Source: Dehalococcoidia bacterium
Lineage (GTDB): Bacteria; Chloroflexota; Dehalococcoidia; UBA3495
DNA length: 49,037 nucleotides
Direction of reading: 5' to 3'
Assembly (NCBI GenBank): GCA_030753265.1
Contig: JASMCQ010000044.1
Location: forward strand, 1-49,037
Below are positions 24,815 to 33,420 of the stretch, piece after piece; position 1 is the first letter of the stretch; each line of letters begins with the position of its first letter. Both the position numbers and the translations under genes were made by a program. The notes under the pieces were generated by a model. The model made no database searches. It was not told the DNA's origin and was given only the letters and a program-made list of their open reading frames with translations.

Positions 24815-27800
24815 TTAATCGTCACCGCCCTCGGCCTTCTCCCCAGTCTCTTCGGGCCTGCCTTCCTTGATCCTGCCGGCGATGAACTCGCCGCGGCTGA
24901 CCACTACCTCAACGGACACCACGTGGCCGGGTTCCAACGGGGCCTGCACCCGAGTAAGGGGTTCTGTCGTGATCTTCAGGCCGTTCACCACCACCGCGAC
25001 GACATCGAAGTTGGGAGCCAGCACCACCACTTCGAGCGGACCCACGACATCGAACGTGAACGGAACCGGCCTATCTGCCTTGGACCTGCCTGCCTCCACC
25101 TTCCTGGCTACCAGGACGCCGTCGCTAAAGCCGCCGTTGATCTTCACGGCCGTCCCCACCCCGATGGTACCTTCCAGCTTGGCGAAAGCGCCCAATTCCA
25201 CCTCGACGCCATTGATCGCGATGGCCGTCACCCGGCTCTCGGTGTCCAGTTGAAGCGCCTCTATCAGGCCCTCGATCTGGACCTCGGCCGTTTCGGGCAA
25301 TCCCAGGCCGGGCTGGTGTTCCAACCTGCTGGCCAAGAATGTGCCGTTGCTGATGATCGCCTTGGCGGAAACCTCGGCTCCCGGCTCCAACGTACCCTCA
25401 ACTTCGGTGAGGGCTCTGACGCCGAGGGTCAGACCGTCGATCACCACGCTTTCGATATCTCCGGCTTCGTTGCGGTTCACCCGCCCGATGACACCTTCGA
25501 TCTTCACCTCGGTTCCGCTGGTGGTCGCCGCCCTTCCCTCACCTTTGAGTTCCTGGGCGCTAACCGAGCCATCCGGGAGCAGAAAGCCCTCCAGCTTGAC
25601 CGGAGAGCCCACGATCAGCTCCCCCTTGGTCTCCGACAGCACGCTGAGGGCAACCTTGATGCCGTTGACCACCAGGGCGTTGCCCTCTTCGTCGATCGAC
25701 TCAAGGGTGCCCTCGATCTCCACGGTGCTGGGCTCAGGGATGTCCCGCGGCTCCACCATCCCCAGGTTAACGACCTCTTTGGCCAGGAGAGAGCCGTCCG
25801 GCTGCAACAGGGCCTCGACTTCCACGAAATCCCCCACCCGGGTGCCGCCTTCCATCTCGGTCAAAGCGCTCAGGACCACGCGAACCCCGTCGACGATGAG
25901 TGTCCCGTCATCCATCAGGTTTTCGACGGTGCCGCGGAGCTTCGCATTCTTCTTCCCCTGGCTCGAGCCCCCCGTGTCACCGTTCACCTTCAGGGCTCGT
26001 AGAGAGCCGCCCCGTTGCCGGATAGCCTCCACGGCGACCGGTCGGCCCACCGCCGGGCTTCCTTCGAGCCTGGTTAGGGCGTCCACGGCCACGGGCATGC
26101 CGTTGACGGTCCAGTTACCCTTCGAGTCCGTCCCCAAGAAGGTCCCCGTCAGCGTTACCACGCCGGTGTCTTGACCGCCCCTCCCGAAGAAGCTCTTGTT
26201 CTCCACCTCCCGCGCCAGCAGAGTGCCATCCTCCTTGACTACGGCCCGTACCTTCACCTGCTGGCCCACGGCGGGCAAGCCATCGGTGTCGGTGCCCGGG
26301 CTGATCGATACTTGAACCTGGCCAATGAGCCAGTTCCCTTCGTCGTCCAGCCCGTCGAAGGAGCCCTCCAGGCTCACCGTGCCAAGCACCTGCCCGCCCT
26401 CGTCCTCCTCCTCCTCCACCTTCAGGGCGACGATCGAGCCGTCGGGTTTCAGCACCGCCTCGATGTTCACCCGTTGGCCGACCACGAGACCTGCTGCGAT
26501 CACGGTGGCCGCGTCAACGGCCACCGAAGTCCCGTTGATGATCAGGTTGCTGTCCTCGTCGAGGCCCTCGAACTCCCCCCGGAGTTCCACGCTATTTTGG
26601 CCCCTCCCGGCATCCTCGGCCGCCGGAACTTCCGGCGCTTCTGGGTCCTCCAGGCTGGGCTTTCCGGCGGTTACATTGATTTCCCGGGCATCGAGGGACA
26701 CGCCGCCAATTACCGGGTCCCCGACGGTCCCCACCACGACGAATGACCCCTCAGCCAGGTCGGTTTCACCCTTGTGGAAGCGAACGGTGGTACTCGGAGT
26801 AAAGAGTAACGTGATGGGCTCTGCCGCAGTTCCCGGTGGCTGAATCGTTAGCTCAGATTCGGAAACCGCCAGGACCACCCCCGGTACGTGCCGGTACCGA
26901 GTCTTGCCGGGGATCAAGAAAATCTGGTCCGCGGCGGGTTCGCCGCCCGCCTCGTTGAGGGACACGGCCACCACGTCCCCCTCGGCAAGGTCCATGAGGC
27001 CGGCGTCACTCTTGTTGGGCAGCCGGATGCTGGTCTCACTGGTGACCGGCACCTCCACGGTCCCGCCGTCGGTATTCACCAGCAAGGAGTCTTCACCGAC
27101 CGAAATCACGGTCCCAAAGAAGTCCATGGAAACCGGCGCGGACGCATCCGGCGCCGGCTGGGGAGTGGGCGTACGTGTGGGGTCTCCGGCGGAGGCGGTC
27201 ACACAAGGCGATTCGGATGAAACCCGAAGGACGCCGGCGATCCGTCCGCCCGTGGCCGAATCGTAGGTCAGGTCGAAGGGAAAGGCCGTCACGTCGACGA
27301 CGATTCCCGCTGAGCCCGAGCTATCGGTGATGGCGTCGGCCAAGGCGGCGCCGAAGGAGCCGATCTGGTCTGATACCAGTTGAGCGCCCTGTACGAGAAC
27401 TGAAAAAAGGTCGGTGCAAGCCGTTTCACCGGGCGGCAACGGGTTCTCCCGTGAGAGAAACGCGCCCGCGTAACGGAACCGGTACGCCGTATCGCCCCGT
27501 GGGGCGTTGAGCACCACCGTGGCCGCGGTGATGGCAGACGGCCCGGTGTTTCCCAGGCTGGCCACTGCCCCGCTCAGATACTTGGGCTCGGGCACCGGCT
27601 CCGTTTTCACAACGCGGAAATTGCGGCTCTCGGCAAGGGAGCCGGTCCACCCGGCGATGACATAGCCTCCATCATCGGTCTGCTGCACTGCCCGGGCGCC
27701 CGAGGCCTCCCCAATCGTTTCGCTCCATTCCTCGTTTCCGGATGGATCGGTTTTGACGACCCAGAAATGGTCACCGTCTGGGAAAGACTCGCTCCACCCG

Positions 27801-28816
27801 GCGAGAACGTATCCTCCGTCCCTGGTCTGCCGAACGGCATGGGCCACGTCGCTGGTGGTACCTCCGAAGGTCCGGCTCCACTCCTCATTGCCGGAGGCGT
27901 CAGTCTTGACCAGCCAGAAATCGGCTAAACCCGCCCCGGACGACCAGGTAAAGCCGGCCAGAATATATCCCCCGTCTGCCGTCTGCCGGACATCGCGGGC
28001 CTCATCGATCAGAGGGCCGCCATAGGTCTTGTTCCACTCCTCGTTTCCGGTGGAGTCCGTCTTCACCAGCCAGAAATCGCTGGACCCGGCGCCCACGGAG
28101 TCCGTCTTGCCGGCCAGGATATAGCCTCCATCCGCCGTCAGCCGAACGGCATAGGCCTGATCGTGCATGCTGCCGCCGAATTGGCGGTCCCACAGGCGCT
28201 CCCCGGATACATCGGTCTTGACCAGCCAGAAATCGTTGCTGGGACCGGCCATGGTCCAGCCGGCCAAGATGTAACCGCCGTCGCCGGTTTCCAGGATGGA
28301 ATGGGCCTCATCGAGGGTGGGAAGGTCCAAGACCCCGGGAAGCTCGGTATTGCCGATCCGCTGGTTCCACAACTCACTCCCCGACGCATCGGTTTTGACC
28401 AGCCAGAAATCGCTCTTTACCACCGAGCCGGCCTGGAATGAGTGGGTTTCGCCGGCCAGAATGTAGCCACCGTCTCTGGTCTGTTGGACATCGTAGGCTA
28501 CGTCGTCCTCCGGGCCGCCGAAGGTCCGGCTCCACTCCGAGGTCCCGCTGGCATTGAGCTTCAGCAGCCAGATGTCGCGGCCCCCGGCGCCGAAGGTGCG
28601 GGTTTCCCCGACTACGATGTAACCCCCGTCATCCGTTTGCTGGACGGCGTGGGCTACCTCGTCGTCAACGCCCCCAAAGGCGCCGCCCCAATCCAAGTTG
28701 GGTTGGGCCGCCACGCCGTTGACGAGCAGGCCCAGGCTAAGGAGCCCAACCCCCATCAAACCCAGGGGAGGCACCAATCGCCTGCGCCATCGATTTCTAT
28801 TGTTGCTACCGCCCAT
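24815..28816 (-). CDS. Secreted giant: seven-repeat beta-propeller plus tandem DUF5666-type domains
   Basis: About 1333 residues, probably exported. A basic N terminus is followed by a hydrophobic segment (LVPPLGLMGVGLLSLGLLVN) ending GVAAQ. Then come seven repeats built on DGGYILAGET/TDSFGAG-SDFWLVKTDASG-NEEW-FGG (about residues 40-420), consistent with a seven-bladed propeller. A linker domain leads to about ten repeats of roughly 65 residues of the form EGxxxxxDEDGNxxVNGxxVxVxxxTxxEG...VGxxVxVEAxxxxDGSLxAxxV, the DUF5666 pattern, to the C terminus. I chose the ATG at 28816 (AGGAGA nine bases upstream) over one ten codons earlier. A GTTAC-type box lies just upstream. It follows the lipoprotein gene. 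Likely a surface or matrix protein; function unknown. Confidence 0.85.
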   Translation of the reverse strand: MGGSNNRNRWRRRLVPPLGLMGVGLLSLGLLVNGVAAQPNLDWGGAFGGVDDEVAHAVQQTDDGGYIVVGETRTFGAGGRDIWLLKLNASGTSEWSRTFGGPEDDVAYDVQQTRDGGYILAGETHSFQAGSVVKSDFWLVKTDASGSELWNQRIGNTELPGVLDLPTLDEAHSILETGDGGYILAGWTMAGPSNDFWLVKTDVSGERLWDRQFGGSMHDQAYAVRLTADGGYILAGKTDSVGAGSSDFWLVKTDSTGNEEWNKTYGGPLIDEARDVRQTADGGYILAGFTWSSGAGLADFWLVKTDASGNEEWSRTFGGTTSDVAHAVRQTRDGGYVLAGWSESFPDGDHFWVVKTDPSGNEEWSETIGEASGARAVQQTDDGGYVIAGWTGSLAESRNFRVVKTEPVPEPKYLSGAVASLGNTGPSAITAATVVLNAPRGDTAYRFRYAGAFLSRENPLPPGETACTDLFSVLVQGAQLVSDQIGSFGAALADAITDSSGSAGIVVDVTAFPFDLTYDSATGGRIAGVLRVSSESPCVTASAGDPTRTPTPQPAPDASAPVSMDFFGTVISVGEDSLLVNTDGGTVEVPVTSETSIRLPNKSDAGLMDLAEGDVVAVSLNEAGGEPAADQIFLIPGKTRYRHVPGVVLAVSESELTIQPPGTAAEPITLLFTPSTTVRFHKGETDLAEGSFVVVGTVGDPVIGGVSLDAREINVTAGKPSLEDPEAPEVPAAEDAGRGQNSVELRGEFEGLDEDSNLIINGTSVAVDAATVIAAGLVVGQRVNIEAVLKPDGSIVALKVEEEEDEGGQVLGTVSLEGSFDGLDDEGNWLIGQVQVSISPGTDTDGLPAVGQQVKVRAVVKEDGTLLAREVENKSFFGRGGQDTGVVTLTGTFLGTDSKGNWTVNGMPVAVDALTRLEGSPAVGRPVAVEAIRQRGGSLRALKVNGDTGGSSQGKKNAKLRGTVENLMDDGTLIVDGVRVVLSALTEMEGGTRVGDFVEVEALLQPDGSLLAKEVVNLGMVEPRDIPEPSTVEIEGTLESIDEEGNALVVNGIKVALSVLSETKGELIVGSPVKLEGFLLPDGSVSAQELKGEGRAATTSGTEVKIEGVIGRVNRNEAGDIESVVIDGLTLGVRALTEVEGTLEPGAEVSAKAIISNGTFLASRLEHQPGLGLPETAEVQIEGLIEALQLDTESRVTAIAINGVEVELGAFAKLEGTIGVGTAVKINGGFSDGVLVARKVEAGRSKADRPVPFTFDVVGPLEVVVLAPNFDVVAVVVNGLKITTEPLTRVQAPLEPGHVVSVEVVVSRGEFIAGRIKEGRPEETGEKAEGGDD

Positions 28817-28881
28817 GCGGCCGTCTCCTGACAGGGTTGAAGTCATCTCGGTCAGCGTATCGTCATCATCACCCGAGAACC

Positions 28882-28897
28882 GTTACCCATGTGTTAC
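28882..28897 (-). promoter_or_regulatory. GTTAC-n6-GTTAC box upstream of the propeller protein
   Basis: GTTAC at 28882-28886 and 28893-28897, exactly 11 bases apart, in the same orientation relative to the gene as the boxes upstream of amtB, the YtxH-like gene and the lipoprotein. It lies about 66 bases upstream of the chosen start. Confidence 0.6.
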
Positions 28898-28941
28898 GCA
28901 TCGTGCATGATTGCGTCCTTCTAGCTGGCTGTTTTGGCTGT

Positions 28942-29751
28942 TTAGGGCCGGTAGATTACCGCGATTACAGTGCTCAAGACCCTGCCATCATTGTTGGTGG
29001 CCACCACATCGATGATGTTGGGGCCCGGTTCCAGGGTCAGGATGGTCGAGAAAAAGCCAAGCTCATCCACCGGAACCGAAACCCCGTTTATGCTGGTAAT
29101 CGCCTCGGGCCCGGTGCGGCCGGAGAGGCGAATGGAGCCCTGGGAGACGATGCTCTGGTCCTCCGGCTCGGTGACGAAGAGAAGAAACGGCTGGGGCGGA
29201 AGGGCCAGGGAGGTGACCCGCAGGGCTTTGCTTTCCCGGTTTCCCTTGGAATCCGTGGCAACCACCCGGATATCGTTGATCCCTGGAGTGAGGGTGACCG
29301 CCTCTTGAAACCTTCCGTCATCGCCCACTAGGGCCGCCAGGCCTTCGATGCTGACCGATGTTCCAGGCGTGGTGATGCCGTGAACCACGACGGCGTTGCC
29401 GTTCACGGTGCTTCCATCCATCGGGGCCCGCACGTCAAGGACCAGCCGTGGATTCGGTCCGGCCGTGGGAGATGGCGTGAAGGTCGGCCGCGCCCTGGGT
29501 GTCGGCGTTGGATTTTCCGTGGGGATTGGAGTAGGACTGACGGTCGGCCGGGGAGTTGGCACGAGGGTAAAGGTGGGCACCGGCGTCGCCGTCGGGCGTG
29601 GCGTCGGATTGGCGGTCGCGGTCGGGATTGGCGTTGCCGGCGAGGGGGTGGCGGTGTTAGTTGCTTCCCGGTCCACCACCTGGACGCACCCGGCGAACAC
29701 CAGGACCAGTCCGGTCAACGCCAGACTCAGCCACACGAGAACTCGGTTCAC
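28942..29751 (-). CDS. Lipoprotein with Pro/Thr linker and two Ig-like domains
   Basis: A 269-residue predicted lipoprotein. The signal peptide ends in a lipobox (LVFAGC). Residues about 32-100 are a low-complexity Pro/Thr linker (repeated PTP, TPTA) that would span the wall or periplasm. Residues 103-185 ([17 protein letters not shown]...) and 190-269 ([16 protein letters not shown]...) are two similar beta-sandwich domains of the glucodextranase-B/Big type, ending in motifs such as [16 protein letters not shown] and [19 protein letters not shown] start with GGAG seven bases upstream. It lies between the histidine kinase and the giant propeller gene on the same strand and has a regulatory box upstream, so it is probably coordinated with that protein. 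Confidence 0.82.
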   Translation of the reverse strand: MNRVLVWLSLALTGLVLVFAGCVQVVDREATNTATPSPATPIPTATANPTPRPTATPVPTFTLVPTPRPTVSPTPIPTENPTPTPRARPTFTPSPTAGPNPRLVLDVRAPMDGSTVNGNAVVVHGITTPGTSVSIEGLAALVGDDGRFQEAVTLTPGINDIRVVATDSKGNRESKALRVTSLALPPQPFLLFVTEPEDQSIVSQGSIRLSGRTGPEAITSINGVSVPVDELGFFSTILTLEPGPNIIDVVATNNDGRVLSTVIAVIYRP

Positions 29752-29804
29752 AGGTGATCTCCAGGGTGAATGGGCACGATTAGCCGCAGGCTAGGCCCGG
29801 CACG

Positions 29805-29820
29805 GTTACCGCAGTGTTAC
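29805..29820 (-). promoter_or_regulatory. GTTAC-n6-GTTAC box upstream of the lipoprotein gene
   Basis: GTTAC at 29805-29809 and 29816-29820, 11 bases apart, abutting the stop codon of the kinase gene and 54 bases before the lipoprotein start. Same orientation relative to the gene as three other boxes in the window. Confidence 0.65.
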
Positions 29821-30831
29821 TCACGGGACCTCCAATGGTAAGCTCACGAGGAATGCGCTGTGGTGTTCCGGCTCCGAGGTGGCGCCGCCGCCGGCCGCGC
29901 CTTCAGGGGCGCTTTCGGGAATGCTTTCGATGGTAATGTCACCGCCGCTCCGCTTGGCCAGGGTCCGGGCGATGAAAAGCCCCAGTCCGGAGCTGGTCTT
30001 CTCTTCCCTCCTGGCAACCTGGGGCGTCCACCCGTGATCGAAGATGTGACGCTGGTATTGAAGGGCGATTCCGGGGCCATCGTCCCAGACCCGGATGAAG
30101 AAATGGCTCGGGTTCATACTCAGCTTTATCTCGATGTGGGTGGAGGCGAAACGGACCGCATTGTCCACCAGGTTGACCACGATGTGCTCGATGGCGGCGC
30201 TGTCGGAGTACACGAGGCCGAACTCCTGAGGTTCAGCCCACCAACTGATCTCCTTGGACGCCTCCTCGGCGACCGGGGTGTACCGGTCGACGATTCTCCG
30301 CACCACCTCGGCCGGCTCCACCGGCTCGCGCTGTGGCGGCGTGTCCGGCGCCTCCAGCTGCACCAGCACCTGAACGTTCGACATCATCAGCCGGAAGTTC
30401 GGCGCCTGCCGCTCTATTTCATCGAGCAGCTCCTGTACCTCCGGCCCGCTCAGGGCCCCCGACGACCGCAAAACGGCCCGCAATTCCCGTTCTTTTCCCA
30501 GGATTCTCCGCAGCGGCCGGCCCAGGTCATGGTCGAACAGCTGGAAGTATTGCTGGGTCACCCGGCTCCAACGCGGGAGCATGGCGCTCTCCCCGTCGGC
30601 GGCGCTGTCGCCGCGGTGGGCCACGGCGGGAATCAAATAGGAGGCGGAGATGACGCCAAGCCCAACCAGTAACAAGACGGCCCCGATGTAAGAGAGGGGC
30701 TCGACTCCCCACAAGGCCTCGAAGAGGTCGCTACCGATGATCGGAGCGACGACGAGGAGGACGACGCCACCGAAGACAACCACGCCCGCGGCAATCCTGA
30801 TTCCGGTATGCATCCAACTCCTGCTAAGCAA
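29821..30831 (-). CDS. Sensor histidine kinase
   Basis: A 336-residue membrane histidine kinase. Two TM helices (about 12-35 and 46-70) are followed by a short linker and a DHp domain with phosphoacceptor H101 (FDHDLGRPLRR), then a complete HATPase domain: N box NLVDNAVRF, G1 DDGPGI, and G2 SSGLGLFI. There is no large extracellular sensor, so it probably senses in the membrane or through a partner. The gene directly follows that of its presumed response regulator (108 bases) and precedes the lipoprotein gene. The stop codon touches a GTTAC-type box. Family certain; signal unknown. Confidence 0.92.
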   Translation of the reverse strand: MLSRSWMHTGIRIAAGVVVFGGVVLLVVAPIIGSDLFEALWGVEPLSYIGAVLLLVGLGVISASYLIPAVAHRGDSAADGESAMLPRWSRVTQQYFQLFDHDLGRPLRRILGKERELRAVLRSSGALSGPEVQELLDEIERQAPNFRLMMSNVQVLVQLEAPDTPPQREPVEPAEVVRRIVDRYTPVAEEASKEISWWAEPQEFGLVYSDSAAIEHIVVNLVDNAVRFASTHIEIKLSMNPSHFFIRVWDDGPGIALQYQRHIFDHGWTPQVARREEKTSSGLGLFIARTLAKRSGGDITIESIPESAPEGAAGGGATSEPEHHSAFLVSLPLEVP

Positions 30832-30939
30832 TGCCCTTGGCCTCGTTGCACAGAGGACTGAGAACGGCGGGTTTCATGACCTGCCTTCCCCCGCCAGCGG
30901 CCCTCGCGGCGGGTGGCGAGTGGGTGTCGCGGCGAGGTT

Positions 30940-31728
30940 TCAACCCTTGGGCGGAACCAACCGGTACCCCTGGTCCCGAACGTTGATGATGAGTTCCCCG
31001 GGTCCGAAGCGCCGGCCCGAGGCCTTGCCGATGGCGTCTTTGATCTCTCGTATCCTCACCCGCAAAGAGGCCCGGGGGTCCTCGCCTCCCGAGTAGCGCT
31101 CCAGCCTGCCGAAGGGCACGAGTTCGCCCGGGCTTCGGTACCAGGCCGCCGCCAGCTCCCTCAGAATTTCGAACTTCATCCCCTGGATTTCGCTAACCGG
31201 CTCGACATCGTCGCCGGCCTTGACGTAGAGGACCTTCACGCCCGCGTCTAGGAGGATATTGTCTCCGATGGGTATCTTGTCCGGCGTGGTGCCGATCAGG
31301 CGGCGGAGCCGCAGCACCACCTCCTCGGGGCTGGCCAGCTTGTCGATGAAGTCCACGGGGGCGTTCCATTTCAGGGTCCCCCGCACTGCCGTCTCCCGGT
31401 CCGGGCCTTGAGCGTACTGGGTGAACATCAGAATTGGCAGCTTGGGGTGCCGTTCGACGATTGCTCGAAGAATCGCCAGCCCCAGGAAACGGTCGTCCCG
31501 GTGCTCCCCGAAGCGCACATCAAGCAACACGCCATCCGGTTGCTCTTCCTCGACGGCGTACAGCGCCGCCGCCTCGAACTCTTCTCCCAAGGACCAACGG
31601 GTCTCCGGTTGAACCACGACCGGCAGCCAGCCTTCCTGATCCAGCCGGCGTCTCACGGCCTTCACGATGGCTGATTCCCACTCATCGTCGACGATGAGGA
31701 TCTTTCGCTGCTGACTGCCCTGGTGCAT
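30940..31728 (-). CDS. OmpR/PhoB-family response regulator
   Basis: A 262-residue two-component regulator. The receiver domain (residues 8-140) has the acidic pair in ILIVDDEW, phosphoacceptor D70 in GVLLDVRF, the conserved Thr in LMFTQ and Lys in VDFIDK. It is longer than usual because of an expansion between the second strand and D70. The C-terminal winged-helix DNA-binding domain ends with SLRVRIREIKDAIG and INVRDQGYRLVPP. Such domains bind 11-bp direct repeats, as found in this cluster. The start is uncertain: ATG 31728, or a GTG three codons upstream; the open frame extends 89 codons further in low-quality sequence. It is the first gene of the kinase/lipoprotein/giant-protein group. Confidence 0.88.
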   Translation of the reverse strand: MHQGSQQRKILIVDDEWESAIVKAVRRRLDQEGWLPVVVQPETRWSLGEEFEAAALYAVEEEQPDGVLLDVRFGEHRDDRFLGLAILRAIVERHPKLPILMFTQYAQGPDRETAVRGTLKWNAPVDFIDKLASPEEVVLRLRRLIGTTPDKIPIGDNILLDAGVKVLYVKAGDDVEPVSEIQGMKFEILRELAAAWYRSPGELVPFGRLERYSGGEDPRASLRVRIREIKDAIGKASGRRFGPGELIINVRDQGYRLVPPKG

Positions 31729-32054
31729 CTCGGCCACCACGCTCCTTGCCCATATCTTACCAAATGCCGGGCGCTTCGTGGTTTCATGATCTACGCTTCC
31801 ACCGATCCACCGATCCACATATATCCGGATCGAGGCTACATCCATCAAACGGACGCGCCGCCCCGCTGGGAGTCGTAGGGGGGAACGGGTACACCCCGGC
31901 GGTGCACGGCGCCACCGGGGCTTGGGAGATGGCAGAGGTTGTTTGAGGAAAACGGTAGGGACGGACGGCTTGGCGGGAGCCGGCGGCGCTTGCATCGCCG
32001 TGGCCCCGGGCCGCCGCCGGTCCAGGCCGGGACGGGCGCCGCCGCCGGGTTGCT
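31729..32054. other. Intergenic region, no gene seen
   Basis: Upstream region of the response regulator gene. No supported frame; includes short inverted ATCCACCGATCCAC-like repeats near 31800. Confidence 0.35.
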
Positions 32055-33005
32055 TCAGGCGCCGTCCGGTTCGTCGGGGGTATTCTTCAGGATGTCTTCC
32101 AACGTTTTGTCCAGGGCCGGGTCCAGCTCCACGGCCTCCACGAAGGGGTTGTACTCGTACTCTGACCGGACCCGGTCAATGATCTCTTTGGCCCCGGGGT
32201 TTGTGGCCCCGATCCGTTCCAGAGTCTCTTCCAGCTCGCGTGACTCGGCCTCGCCCAGTGTGAACAATTCCGTCAGGCTCAAGTCCAGCTTGAACATGGA
32301 CTTGAGCCTTCGCATGATGTCGTAGAAGGACCGGTGGTCCCTAGATATGCCCACGGGGTCGTTGCTGGTACTCAAGAAGGGGTACATGGGAGCCATTGCC
32401 CCAAGCCGGATTACCTCGAATTGGGGATATAGGTAGTGGGCCATGCTAACCAGCGCCATTCCGATGGTTGGACCGCTCCGGCTGTTGCTGCCGTAATTGG
32501 AAAACCGGAGGCCGTACTTTTCCAACGACTCCTTCATGCGAGCGTGGCTGTAGATACAGCTGACACTTCTCTCCAGATCGGGCGGGGCCGCACCGTTGTA
32601 CCCTTCCACGGCCACGGTTTGATCGATTCCCAGCTCTTTCAGCGCCTGAAAGAAAGCCTCCCCGTACAGGTCGATTTGAAACCAGGGTTCTTCCCCCAGA
32701 AACAGGATCAGCCCGTTTCCCGCATCGTAAAAATGGTTCGCACGATCCATATTCCTGGTCGGTAGCCCTTCCTGGAATACCACCCTGGGCCGGTATATGT
32801 CGTGGGTTCCCGGCACCTGAAAGGGGTAACACATCTTGGAGATCTGCGAACCCATCTCTCCGATTTGCCGAGCGTCGAAGTGGTCGATCAGATACCGCAG
32901 CAAGCCGCCGGAGATCTCACCGCCGTCGGACCACTGCTGCCGCCAGCCGGCGATCAGGTGCTGGGCCCGAGGGGTTTCCCTAAGCACCAACAACTCGTCA
33001 GCCAT
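32055..33005 (-). CDS. PAC2-family protein
   Basis: A 316-residue soluble protein of the PAC2 (proteasome-assembly-chaperone-like / ATP-grasp-associated) family. Visible features are the N-terminal WRQQWSDGGEISGGLLRYLID, a central ILFLGEEPWFQ strand and the following EVEGYNG region, and a C-terminal helical part with many charged residues (residues about 235-316). Length agrees with bacterial members. ATG with AGGAGTG ten bases upstream. It stands alone. The role in bacteria is not defined; in archaea and actinobacteria PAC2 proteins are linked to proteasome-like systems, but no such genes are seen in this window. Confidence 0.8.
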   Translation of the reverse strand: MADELLVLRETPRAQHLIAGWRQQWSDGGEISGGLLRYLIDHFDARQIGEMGSQISKMCYPFQVPGTHDIYRPRVVFQEGLPTRNMDRANHFYDAGNGLILFLGEEPWFQIDLYGEAFFQALKELGIDQTVAVEGYNGAAPPDLERSVSCIYSHARMKESLEKYGLRFSNYGSNSRSGPTIGMALVSMAHYLYPQFEVIRLGAMAPMYPFLSTSNDPVGISRDHRSFYDIMRRLKSMFKLDLSLTELFTLGEAESRELEETLERIGATNPGAKEIIDRVRSEYEYNPFVEAVELDPALDKTLEDILKNTPDEPDGA

Positions 33006-33420
33006 CGGGCGTCACTCCTGTATAGCTACGGGCGGGCTCGGCGCGTCTTGGCTCCGCGCCGGCCGGCAGGTTTGGGGGGTGACCACGGGGCTGCCCCGTG
33101 CCCGCCGGTACTGGAGACGATGCAGCCCGCCAGGCTGGCCGGATATTGCGGCAACCGGACCGACAGCCCGGCTCAAGGGCGGCAATCCGGCGTATTCCAG
33201 TGAAACATTACAGCTCAGATTTCATTTTGACAGAGGCCTTCGCCAAACGCAAATCGTGCCGGTCCGGGGCAGGACGTGGCGCAAGAGCGCCGGCTAATCA
33301 AGAACCGCGAGCCACGGCGCCGGCCGGCCACCCGTTTAGGTTGATTCGGGGCCCTGGAGTATGGCCGGAGCGCGGCAAGTTGGACTACCCGTTAGAGTGA
33401 TCTTGCTGATCGAACGGGTC
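33006..33420. other. Intergenic region, no gene seen
   Basis: No supported frame on either strand and no recognisable RNA gene. Confidence 0.35.
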
